The notes beneath the pieces were generated by a model, which had not been told where the DNA came from, searched no databases, and saw only the letters and a program-made list of their open reading frames with translations. A DNA stretch of 64,000 bases, taken from Phylloscopus collybita (Eukaryota > Chordata > Aves > Passeriformes > Phylloscopidae). Each line of letters starts with the position of its first letter. The stretch's first letter is position 1. The stretch lies in the NCBI GenBank assembly GCA_027886175.1, contig JAJNNQ010000126.1, positions 620,001 through 684,000 of the forward strand, in the 5' to 3' direction. Position numbers and translations under genes: made by a program. Below are positions 40,201 through 48,406 of the stretch, one piece after another.

Positions 40201-41600
40201 CAGGGCAGGCAGGTTTGGGGCAGCCTCTGGCCAGGCTGAACATGGGTTTTTGGCAGCCAACAGCCAGTGCAGGAACTCTCAGCTTACAGCTGCCTCCAAA
40301 CTAGGCAGATGATAGTGTACATACGGTCATTCTGAACCCATGGCTGGATCTGTCTCCCCTCCTAAGTCAAGACTGAGCTCTAAAACTGGCTTGAAAGGAA
40401 GCACATGTGGGCACTCTGGACCACAGGGCTCTTCAGGCTGGTGTGACAGGAGATAAACTGTATTTTACCCCTAGCACCCGAATGAAATTCTGTAACTTCT
40501 AGTCTTTCAATAAGAATTAAAACCTTGACAAACTCATCCTCTGAAACCCTAAATATATCCCATGTCAACAGATCGCTCTTTCTCTTGTTCAGAAGGGCTG
40601 ACAACTGAGCCCTGTGCTCAAAGGATGCTCAAAACTACTGCCTGATGTCAACCACTTTGTCTTACCATTGTTTTTGCAGCTGATGATGTTTTAATTATCC
40701 ATCCAGCTTTGTGGTACAATGGGTACCATTGCCTTCAATGCTTTTATTATCATTTATAGCTGAGTTTTAAGCATTGTGCTAATTAGTAAACATGATCTAA
40801 TTATTTAAAACTGCTGTATTTTCCCTCCAACAGTGGAGAAGCAATCATTTTATTTTCATGAAAAGCTACATGTTCTCTTCATAGCAAATGTCAGGATAAA
40901 ATTAAGCAAAATAATTATTTTTTCATTTGTCTTTTTAATAGTCCAGTGAAAAATCTTCTTATTTTCATTTAATTCTCATTGCAGTTAAATAAAGTACTTT
41001 TTTTAGTAGAAGTCTTTTTTTTTTTTTTTTTTTCTTCTAATTTTTTTCCCATAAAGAAAAAGAGGGAAATTACTCTGACAAAAAATAATTATTTTTTCCT
41101 CTGGGAACTAAGGCAAAATGTTACTTGGTGTTATTTTTCTCTCACTTCAAGACAGAAAGCTAAAAGTGAGAGAAAGTGTTATTTTTAAAAGCAATAGTGT
41201 TGCTTTCTTCACTTTTTTTTTTTATATTCAACTTTTCTTTTTCTGTGGAGAAAGTGGAAGGAGTGGGAAACAGACGAAATACCAATTAAAATGGTTATTT
41301 CGCCATAAGCAAATAAAAGCTTTCTCCCCTTTGCAATTTAAAAAGCAATCATTTAAACTGAATTTTGATTGAATTCATAGATTTAAAATACATGAAATGA
41401 ACACTGGTCAAGTAATTTTTATTTTCCATGTAGTTAAATATAAAGCCTGCCCTCCTAAAATGTGAGGTATTTCCTGAGAGTGTCTCATGGAGCCCAAGTC
41501 TCTGTCTGCTCATGCAGGTACAGGTGTCTGTGGTGACCCTGGCTATTGCCATGGAAGAGCTCCTCTGGCAGTGCCAGCTTGAGGATGTTAGAGATGAGGA
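37254..41600. other. Intergenic, no supported gene
   Basis: Unique AT-rich DNA apart from a short CR1 end at 38411 and T runs near 41014-41033 and 41213-41223. The part 40641-40990 is a candidate conserved non-coding element. Confidence 0.65.
38411..38505 (-). mobile_element. CR1 LINE, short 3' end
   Basis: About 95 bp match the extreme CR1 3' end in reverse orientation, starting from AGAATCATAGGATAA and running through the 'ggaaaggacccacaagaatcat' phrase. The remainder of the element is absent, so this is a very short 5'-truncated insertion or a remnant. Confidence 0.75.
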
Positions 41601-41606
41601 TGCCTC

Positions 41607-41922
41607 TGACACTGTTCAAAGTTAACAACAACACGGACTCCCAAGGTCAGAAGGCTGAAATGACTCCAATCAATCTTCATTACCTGGGAAATGTTTTCCC
41701 TTTATACTGTTTTACAAAGAACCCACCCAAGGGGTGGAAGAAAGACAAACTTCTTTGACTACACTGGTCAAGTCAGAGGGACATCAAGAAGAAGTTCCTT
41801 CCTAGGGAAAGGAATGCAAAACATAGGATACAGTCAGGAAAACATGTCTCCTGTTGACAGAACAGTGCCTGGGAAAGAGTTTCAGAGAAATCAAAACATC
41901 ACAGACACGAACCATGACTACA
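41607..41922 (-). mobile_element. Solo LTR with 6-bp target-site duplication (copy A)
   Basis: This 316-bp element is bounded by exact direct repeats TGCCTC at 41601-41606 and 41923-41928. On the - strand it begins TGTAGTCATGG and ends CAGTGTCA, so both ends are TG...CA. It contains TATAAAGGG as a possible TATA box and GTAATGAAGATTG where copy B has GTAATAAAGAG, the polyadenylation signal. Copy B at 44302-44643 is clearly the same family. A 6-bp duplication is typical of class II (alpha/beta-like) retroviruses. Confidence 0.85.
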
Positions 41923-42019
41923 TGCCTCCCTACCTAAAAAGTGGGGGAAGGCAGGAGGAGTTGTCCTCATGAACCACACATCCAGGTGCTGGCAGGGAAG
42001 GGCTCATGAGGAATCACAC

Positions 42020-42968
42020 TGTCCTAGGTTACAATGTAAAATTGTGCCCAAAGATGTATTCTATCCCCATGAGCCGTTGGAGCCAAGGTGGGGCAGTGTT
42101 CTCCTTATCTTCTGTTAACGAGCCCAACAATGCCTTCCTGGAGGAAGTTATCTCTGGTTAATGGGCCATCAAGGACCCATTGCATGACTCATAGGATGGA
42201 ATCATCCCATTGTGAGATGCTCTGCCCAGGGGAAGGAGCCAAGCATTCCCACCTGGATATAATCCAGGGTTTGAGACCTCACTGGCAGCTTCTATCCACT
42301 GAACTCTCAGAGGAGACGAGCTACCAGATGTTTCTACAGGAATCACTGCTTTGACAAGAACATCTCATCTGGATTCCTGGAGGAAGACTGGACCCTTCTC
42401 ATCATCCCTGGACCCTTCTCTCTCAGGATCATCTCTGCTCCAGTGGAACCACATCTGCCGCTCCAGGAGGATTTCCGGAAGAAGAGTTGTGCTTCAGTGC
42501 CTATTACCTCTGAGGCAGCTTGAATTCCTTCATAGGCTGCTAAAATTTCCTTTTCTGTTGGAGTGTAGTTGGCTTCCGCCCCTCGGTAGCTTCGACTCCA
42601 GAATCCCAATGGTCGGCCACGCGTCTCACCAGGCACCTTCTGCCAAAGGCTCCAGGACAGACCATGGCTCCCGGCTGCAGAGTAGAGCACATTCTTCACA
42701 TCTGGTTCTGTCCTAACTGGGCCAAGGGCTACTGCATGAGCGATCTCCTGCTTGATCTGGGCAAAGGCGTGTTGCTGTTCCGGGCCCCAGTGGAAATTGT
42801 TCTTCTTACGAGTAACCAGGTAGAGAGGGCTCACAATCTGGCTTCAAACACCCTGACCAACAGGGTGTTAGGTTGTATCATTCCATTTATTTCACCTTTT
42901 TTCCTCTCTTCTTCTATTAAATTGTATTTCTGACTGGGAGTCTCACTGGTTTTGCTTTCAAACCAGCA
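42020..42968 (+). mobile_element. Avian ERV LTR containing an antisense pol segment
   Basis: The left part (42020 to about 42482) begins TGTCCTAGGTTACAATG and includes the phrases GGGCCATCAAGGACCCATTG and GAGATGCTCTGCCCAGGGG, which I recognise as a songbird ERV LTR in + orientation. The right part (about 42844-42968) begins near CACCCTGACCAACAGGGTGT, includes TATTAAATTG, and ends CAGCA; I recognise this as the tail of the same LTR type. Between them lies about 360 bp of retroviral pol in the opposite orientation. CACAC lies at 42015-42019 and again at 42969-42973, consistent with a 5-bp target-site duplication of the whole 949-bp unit, though CA-rich sequence makes that weak. Confidence 0.65.
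42483..42843 (-). pseudogene. Retroviral pol fragment (end of reverse transcriptase into RNase H)
   Basis: On the - strand one open frame reads SPLYLVTRKKNNFHWGPEQQ, then AFAQIKQEIAHAV, RPLGFWSRSYRG and YTPTEKEILAAYEG, ending near VIGTEAQL. These are phrases of the connection between reverse transcriptase and RNase H in avian endogenous retroviruses. An in-frame TGA lies just upstream of the homology, and after TEAQL the frame leaves pol and reads into LTR sequence on the antisense strand. It therefore encodes no complete domain. It is unusually well kept for about 120 codons, which suggests recent origin. Confidence 0.85.
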
Positions 42969-43311
42969 CACACACCATGGCCAGCAGCTGCAGGGTGACA
43001 CTTCTGCTCTGCTGGGGGGCAGGGTGACATGCTGGCTGTCCCTCTGCATCCGTGCTGCATGCTCTGCTCAGCTGCCCCAAAGGAACAACACAGTGAGGAG
43101 ACTCTGGGAGGTAAAGGCTGGACCACACAGGGATGGCAGAGCTTCTGATAGCAGGAAATGTGGGGTGAGGTGGAGTAGGGGTATTGAGAATGGTGGTCAC
43201 ATTGAGAAGGCACCAAGTGATAAAATGATACAAGTATTATCTGCTACAGTATTGGTTGCATATTCTTGACTTCAACATGCATCAGAAGGAGCCCACAATA
43301 GCTTTGGTGGT
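42969..43311. other. Unassigned sequence between LTR and CR1
   Basis: About 340 bp of moderately GC-rich sequence between the composite LTR and a CR1 end. I cannot assign it to a family; it could be retroviral or unique. Confidence 0.5.
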
Positions 43312-43446
43312 TTACATCCATGGAGATATTCAAACCCCACTGAACACAGCTCTCAGAAACCCACCCTAGGTGGCTCTACTTGAGCAGGGGAATTAGCCAA
43401 AATTACTTTCAGGGGCCCCTTCAAACCAGCCATTCTGTGAATCTGT
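43312..43446 (+). mobile_element. CR1 LINE, 3' end
   Basis: CR1-type 3' end in + orientation: 'catggagatattcaaac', then 'ctacttgagcaggggaatt', 'ggggccccttcaaacc' and the tail CCATTCTGTGAATCTG. The left part is lost. It lies about 180 bp before a larger CR1 copy in the opposite orientation. Confidence 0.8.
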
Positions 43447-43629
43447 CACCTCATGTCTAGGCTAGCAAATCTCTATCTCTAGAAGTTGGGCCTTCCTGCC
43501 TATCCTTAAGAAATACGACCCACCTGAGGAGCACCCTTCATGACACACTGTGCAATCCTCAGACTGGCATTTCTCTCATGAAGAGAGACTTCTTGAGACA
43601 CTTCAGTTTCAATAAAGTTCTTAAATTCA

Positions 43630-44690
43630 AAAAGTTACAGCATATTCTCAGTTGGAAGGGGTCCACGAGGATCACTGAAGTCCAAACCTTGGCCCTGCAC
43701 AGGATACCCCAAGAATCACACCATGTGCCTGAGAGTGTTGTCCAAACACTTCTTGAACTCTTTCATGCATGATGCTGTGACCACTCCCCTGGAGAGCCTG
43801 TTCCAGTGCCCAAACACCCTCTGTGTGAAGAACCTTTTTCTAATTTGCAACCTAAACCTCCCCTAACACAACTTCAGGCCATTCCCTCGGGTCCTGTCAC
43901 TGTCACCACAAAGGAGAGATCAGTGCCTGCCCCTGCTCTTCCCCTCACAAGGAAGCTGTAACTGCACTGAGGTCTCCCCTCAGTCTCCTCCAGGCTGAAC
44001 AGACCAAGTGACCTCAGCTGCTCCTCATAAGGCTTCCAGCCCTTCACCATCCTCATGGCCCTCCTTTGCACACTCCCCAGTAGTTTTGTGTCTCTTTTTG
44101 TGGCACCCAGAAGTGCCCCCAGCACTGGAGGTGAGGCTGCCCCAGTGCAGAGCAGAGCAGGACAATCCCCTCCCTTGCTCAGCTGATGCTGTCCCTGATG
44201 CCCCCCAGGACAGGGGTGGCCCTCCTGGCTGCCAGGGCACTGCTGGCTCATAAGCAACCCCAAGTCCCTCTCCACAGTACTGCTGTTCCCTTGTTCCCCA
44301 CTGATGCTGTTCAAGATTAACAATGACACGGACTCTGAACTTTTCAGAAGACTGAGATGACTCCAATCTCTCTTTATTACCTGGGAATTTCCCTTTATAC
44401 TATTTGACAAAGAACCCACCCAAGAGGTGGAAGAAAGACAAACTTCTTTAATTACATTGGTTAAGTCAGAGGGACATCAAGAGAAGGTCCCTCCTAGGTA
44501 AAGCAATGTAAAACATAGGATACATGAAAACATGATACACAGAAAACAGGATACACAGAAAAACATGTCTCTTGTTGACAGAACAGTGCTTGGGAAAAAG
44601 TTTCAGAGAAATCAAAACATCACAGGCACGAACCATGACTACACCCCAGTCTGTATGTCAATTGGTCTGAAGCAATCCACATGAATTTGT
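43630..44690 (-). mobile_element. CR1 LINE, about 0.7 kb, interrupted by an LTR
   Basis: Antisense CR1 3' region: reverse-strand translation gives remnants such as EEQLRSLGLFSLEETEGRPQ, SFLVRGRAGAGTD and ALLGATKRDTKLLG, which are CR1 reverse-transcriptase C-terminal phrases. The CR1 match runs from about 43630 to 44301 and resumes at 44644 with CCCCAGTCTGTATG, then fades by about 44690. The gap is filled by a retroviral LTR (44302-44643) flanked by near-identical hexamers, so the LTR inserted into this CR1 copy. Confidence 0.85.
44302..44643 (-). mobile_element. Solo LTR inserted into a CR1 copy (copy B)
   Basis: This 342-bp element is the same family as 41607-41922 and in the same orientation. 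It is flanked by CCCCAC (44296-44301) and CCCCAG (44644-44649), a 6-bp duplication with one change. On the - strand it has TATAAAGGG and AATAAAG motifs in the right order. It is longer than copy A mainly because of a local tandem expansion of a GGATACA(CAGAAAA) unit at about 44517-44565. It splits an antisense CR1 element, so it is younger than that CR1. Confidence 0.85.
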
Positions 44691-47261
44691 ATTTCTTTTA
44701 TGCTAGGGATAACACTTGACCTGAGACAGCCTCAAGGCTTGTACATCACTGAAACTTCATTTAAAACTTGAAGTTTGGACTTGAATGAAACTTGAATATT
44801 AGTGGGTAACAGGTGGCATTTAGAAAATACAACATCTAAAAAAATACAGCTCTACATATAATATTTGACCATATTCAACTGTGGGACCCCAATTTGGTAT
44901 TGAAATAATAAAACAACAAAATAAAACCAAAACAATCAAAAGCCAGACAGGTGCAGGTCTCAATCACTGTCTCTTTGAAACAGTAAGATATATTCCATAG
45001 TCCATGAATGTTGCTGTTTCTTCTACTGAAGGGGTATACCTGTGTGATTTAGCTGCAGGTAGGCAGGTAGTATCACTCTCAAACAGTATGGGTCACAGGA
45101 CACTAAGTCAGCTTTATGCAGCATATCTCCCCATTTCACTCAGCAGTGGACCTGATGCTCCACACTGTAGAATATAAATTAGTTTCCAGACAGGGAAAGA
45201 TGATGACAAACCAATCTACCTGACTGAGATACTGACAGGGCAAGTGACAGTGTGAACAGTGGCTATGGAGCTGAGACCCTGCAGCTTCCTCAGAGATATG
45301 TTCAGGAGGATAAAACACCCTTCTTGTCTACCTTCCATCTCAGATGATGCAGAATATGCTTCTGAATGAACAAGGCCAGAGGCTGGCATCCTTTGAAGAG
45401 TTTAGTACAAGACTGTTTTTCTTCCAAAGACAACCCCTTGTCCTTAGGGTTTTAATGTGTGACACATCACCCATCACAAGACAGCCTGACTGTAACAGTT
45501 CATCTTTTACCATACCATGTTCTAAATGCATGTTATTTTACAGTACAGTATAAAATAAAGGACTACCTGAGCAGGCTATTTCAAATGTAACTCTATTACC
45601 TACCTGCATGTAAGTATCTTACTCTCTGCTGAAATGCATTCTTTTCAGCTCCTACTCTTCAAATTCACAGGCATCTTTCCAGCTATGGATGTCTCCACTT
45701 CTCCTTAAAATAAGAAAGTGCTTAAAGTGACTTTTGAGTAGTGGTGTGCATTTCTCTGACTATCACATTTAACCTGCTGTGCTTGTGAGGCAAGTAATCA
45801 TTTAACCTTCATGTCCAGGAACCCATATCTGTCTATTCTGCAACCAGTTTTGGCAAGCCCCCTTGGCAAGCCCCTTCCACCCTTGAGAGACTAGCTGCTC
45901 TTGTTGGTGATCAAAATAAAGGCAATATCCCAAAACTAAAGATTGCAGTGACGGAAGCCTGAAGCTGGCTTTGTCCAGTGGGCACCACTTGGCAAGTCTT
46001 GAAAGCATCCATAATTATAATGAATTATTAGGAAGGGAGTAATATAGGAAAAGGCCTCAGGGGATGGACATTACTTCCAAATAGGCATCTACACCATCCC
46101 ATGGAAACTGACAGGATTAGCAAGGAAACAACAAAGTCACAGTGGGGCCCAGATGAACAGGGGTATCCAAAGGGCAACAGGCTGCACCTCTGAATACCTT
46201 GCAAACCTTAAAACTGCTGCTGTTTCTTCTGAATCTATGTGACTGTATTTGTTCTATCAGCAGTGTCAGCTCTAGTGCAGAATGAGCACTGCTGCTCTTT
46301 ACCACTGTGTCACCTCAGCCACCTGACACGGCTATGAGAATGCTTGTCCACACTCCACAGCCCTCAGAATGACAGCAGTTCAGAGAAAGTCTGCTTTGGA
46401 TGCAACATCCAAACACACCACACCGGGTAAGCCAAGACTCTGAGTGCTGTATTTATGCAGAGGAACTATTCATATCAAAACCACTAGGTGTTATAGACAG
46501 ATACAACAATATGGACCAGTGTTTACAATGATCCTGTTCTAAACTCTGTGGATTGGAACTGTAGCCTCTAGGCTAGTAAGACAAAAAAAAAAAACAAAAC
46601 CAAAATCTTAGCAGTGACAACCTAAAATGCGTGTGAATTAGTCCACTGTGCCCTGGAACAAAATACAAAGAAGACAAGGCTGATGTACTGGTTCACCCAG
46701 GCAAGCACTCCGTTCCTGAGCACTATCCCAGCACTGCAAACAGAGGAAGTGTCTTCTCAGTCAGGGACAAGAAGTTATCTTAAAAAAACAAGCTATCAAA
46801 GTTTATATCCTTTCCTATGTCACAATGAAATTTATCCCACATCACTTGAGCCATATGAACAAGGGGCTTGGTGTAAACGAGTGGCTTGCTTATGTCAGTA
46901 AAGTGAGAGGAACATCTCACACAGATTTGACTTCTCTAACCCACATCAGGAGAGACTAACACACTTTATAGAGGTGGTTATCACTGAACATTGGGGTGTA
47001 GATACTAACATCTATGCGAAGAGAATTGAAACCTTTGGTTCTGTCGTTGTGTAAGCTTTCTGCTATCATTGCTGCCTGGAGCTGCTTGAGCCTGGTTAAC
47101 ATTACTTACCAAAGCCCTTTGAACTTCTGCAACTTTGAACAAGCTACGAATACAGGTTCCAGCACGTTGTCCAAAACCAGTGTTCTGGTGCTGTACATCC
47201 ATGGGCACTGAGTATCTGCAGAAAGGCAACGTGTCAAGCACCTCATTAAATAAACTGCTTT
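44691..47261. other. Intergenic DNA upstream of MAP1B promoter
   Basis: About 2.6 kb of unique, mostly AT-rich DNA with a small A/C-rich patch at 46580-46603. No exon or repeat family recognised. As the DNA nearest the MAP1B promoter on its 5' side, it is where proximal enhancers would lie. Confidence 0.65.
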
Positions 47262-47552
47262 CAAAAAAAAACAAACAAAAAACCCCAAAAAACCAAACAA
47301 GAAACAAACAAACAAAAACAAACAAACAAAAACAAACAAAAAGCCAAAAAAAAAACCCCGAAAACCAAAAAAACCACCAAACCCCCCCCCCAAAACAACA
47401 ACAACAACAAAAAAAACCAAAAAAACCCCACCAAGAAAACAACCAAAAAACCAACCAACCAACCAACAAAAAACCCCCAAAACCCCAAACCAAAACAAAA
47501 TACACAAAAACAAACAAAGAAACAAACAAAAACAACAACAACAAAAAAACTT
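47262..47552. repeat. A/C-rich tract next to the MAP1B promoter
   Basis: About 290 bp of CAAA, CAAAAA, CCAACCAA and (CAA)n units with only a few G and T. It ends within 90 bp of the CpG island and about 560 bp from the MAP1B TATA box. Confidence 0.95.
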
Positions 47553-47891
47553 AGCAAGAATATTTAGATAGCAGGGTGAGGGTGTGTGTTTTAAGCACGA
47601 CTCAAATTTTGCTGCAGTGCTACAGCAAGACGTAGCAGAGGACAAACCGGCTCCGGGCAGCGGCACTGCTTTTCCATGCGCGTCTGGAGCGCTGCCGGAG
47701 TCCCGATGCCGGCTTTCCCACAGGAGCTCCCCGGGGTCCGCCAGGCCATCACCTGCGGCTCCTCATCGCCCTGTTTCAAGGCTGGGAACCCGGGACGGGC
47801 CTCGGGGTGACCCTCCCCGGCCGGGGTGACGCCCCGAAGGGGCACGGGGGGCAGGGGCGGCGAGGGGCGCGGGCCCGGGGGTGGCAGAGCC

Positions 47892-47900
47892 GGGGCGGGG
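47892..47900 (+). promoter_or_regulatory. GC box (Sp1/KLF-type)
   Basis: The sequence GGGGCGGGG lies in the CpG island about 220 bp upstream of the TATA box and matches the Sp1/KLF consensus. In such GC-rich DNA a chance match is likely, so this is a weak call. Confidence 0.4.
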
Positions 47901-48001
47901 GGCAGGCTCGGGGCAAAGCCCTCGGCATCCCCTCGGGGCGTTGTTCGCCCCCCGCGTCCTTCCTGCTTCCGGGGGCCGCCGCGGGGAGGATTTGCCGCAG
48001 A

Positions 48002-48013
48002 TGACATCAGCTG
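48002..48013 (+). promoter_or_regulatory. CRE-like site overlapping an E-box
   Basis: TGACATCA (48002-48009) differs by one base from the CREB/ATF palindrome TGACGTCA. Its last two bases overlap a CAGCTG E-box (48008-48013) of the type bound by neural bHLH factors. The pair lies about 110 bp upstream of the TATA box, a usual position for activator sites. Function is inferred from motif and position only. Confidence 0.45.
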
Positions 48014-48027
48014 TGGATGCTGGAAAG

Positions 48028-48047
48028 GCGGCGGCGGCGGCGGCGCG
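48028..48047 (+). repeat. (CGG)n in MAP1B promoter
   Basis: About six GCG/CGG triplets lie 70-90 bp upstream of the TATA box, upstream of the predicted transcription start. If a more distal start site is used, they would be part of the 5'UTR. Confidence 0.8.
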
Positions 48048-48115
48048 GAGGATGCGCCGGCTCCCCCCCTTCCTCCTCCTCCTCCTCACCAGGTCCCTGC
48101 CCTGCACCGTCTCCG

Positions 48116-48122
48116 TATAAAA
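48116..48122 (+). promoter_or_regulatory. MAP1B: TATA box of MAP1B promoter
   Basis: A TATAAAA motif sits in otherwise GC-rich promoter DNA, 107 bp upstream of the MAP1B start codon. TATA boxes inside CpG islands are uncommon, but MAP1B promoters in mammals are known to contain TATA elements, so this is a credible core promoter. It predicts initiation near 48146. Confidence 0.8.
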
Positions 48123-48145
48123 GCGCCGCCGCCTCCCCACCCGCC

Positions 48146-48228
48146 CTCACTCCCCTCCTCGCCGCCTGCGGAGCCGCCGCCGAGCGGCCCCTCTGCGCTC
48201 AGCGCCCCGGAGCCGCGGGGCGGAGGCG
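48146..48228 (+). other. MAP1B: MAP1B 5'UTR (predicted extent)
   Basis: The stretch between a transcription start inferred about 25-30 bp downstream of the TATA box and the MAP1B ATG is about 83 bp. It is very GC-rich and contains no ATG, so there is no upstream open reading frame. The last 20 bases before the start codon contain several G runs (48209-48226) that could form a two-tier G-quadruplex in the mRNA. The exact 5' end is inferred from TATA spacing and not seen directly; mammalian MAP1B is reported to use more than one start site, so longer 5'UTRs are possible. Confidence 0.6.
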
Positions 48229-48406
48229 ATGGCCACCGTCGTGGTGGAAGTGGACTCGGAGCCCTCCTGCAGCATCCCCAACCCGACCTCCACCTCGCCC
48301 AGTCTCTCCCACCGCTTCCTCGACAGCAAGTTTTACCTGCTGGTGGTCATCGGCGAGCTGGTGACCGAGGAGCACCTGCGGCGGGCCATCGCCAATATCG
48401 AGCGAG
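48229..48406 (+). CDS. MAP1B: MAP1B exon 1 coding part (heavy chain N-terminus)
   Basis: This exon encodes residues 1-59 of microtubule-associated protein 1B, plus the first base of a glycine codon. The start MATVVVEV, the block SPSLSHRFLDSKFYLLVV and the end TEEHLRRAIANIER match the conserved MAP1B N-terminus. The bird sequence differs from mammals mainly in the short acidic and proline-containing linker at residues 8-21. MAP1B is a large neuronal protein, cleaved into heavy and light chains, that binds microtubules and acts in axon growth; this part belongs to the conserved N-terminal domain of the heavy chain, while the KKE-rich microtubule-binding region is not in the window. The ATG has G at -3 and at +4, and no ATG lies between the predicted transcription start and this one. 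The exon ends at a clear donor (CGAG then GTGAGG) in phase 1, which matches the phase of the exon 2 acceptor. Identification is by recalled family sequence. Confidence 0.96.

Noticed and set aside
43874..44419. 181-aa frame on the - strand
   Set aside because: It translates the CR1 remnant plus LTR sequence; it is not a host gene.
41607..44643. The two similar LTRs as the ends of one provirus with pol between them
   Set aside because: Each copy has its own target-site duplication, and the pol fragment is bounded by a different LTR family.
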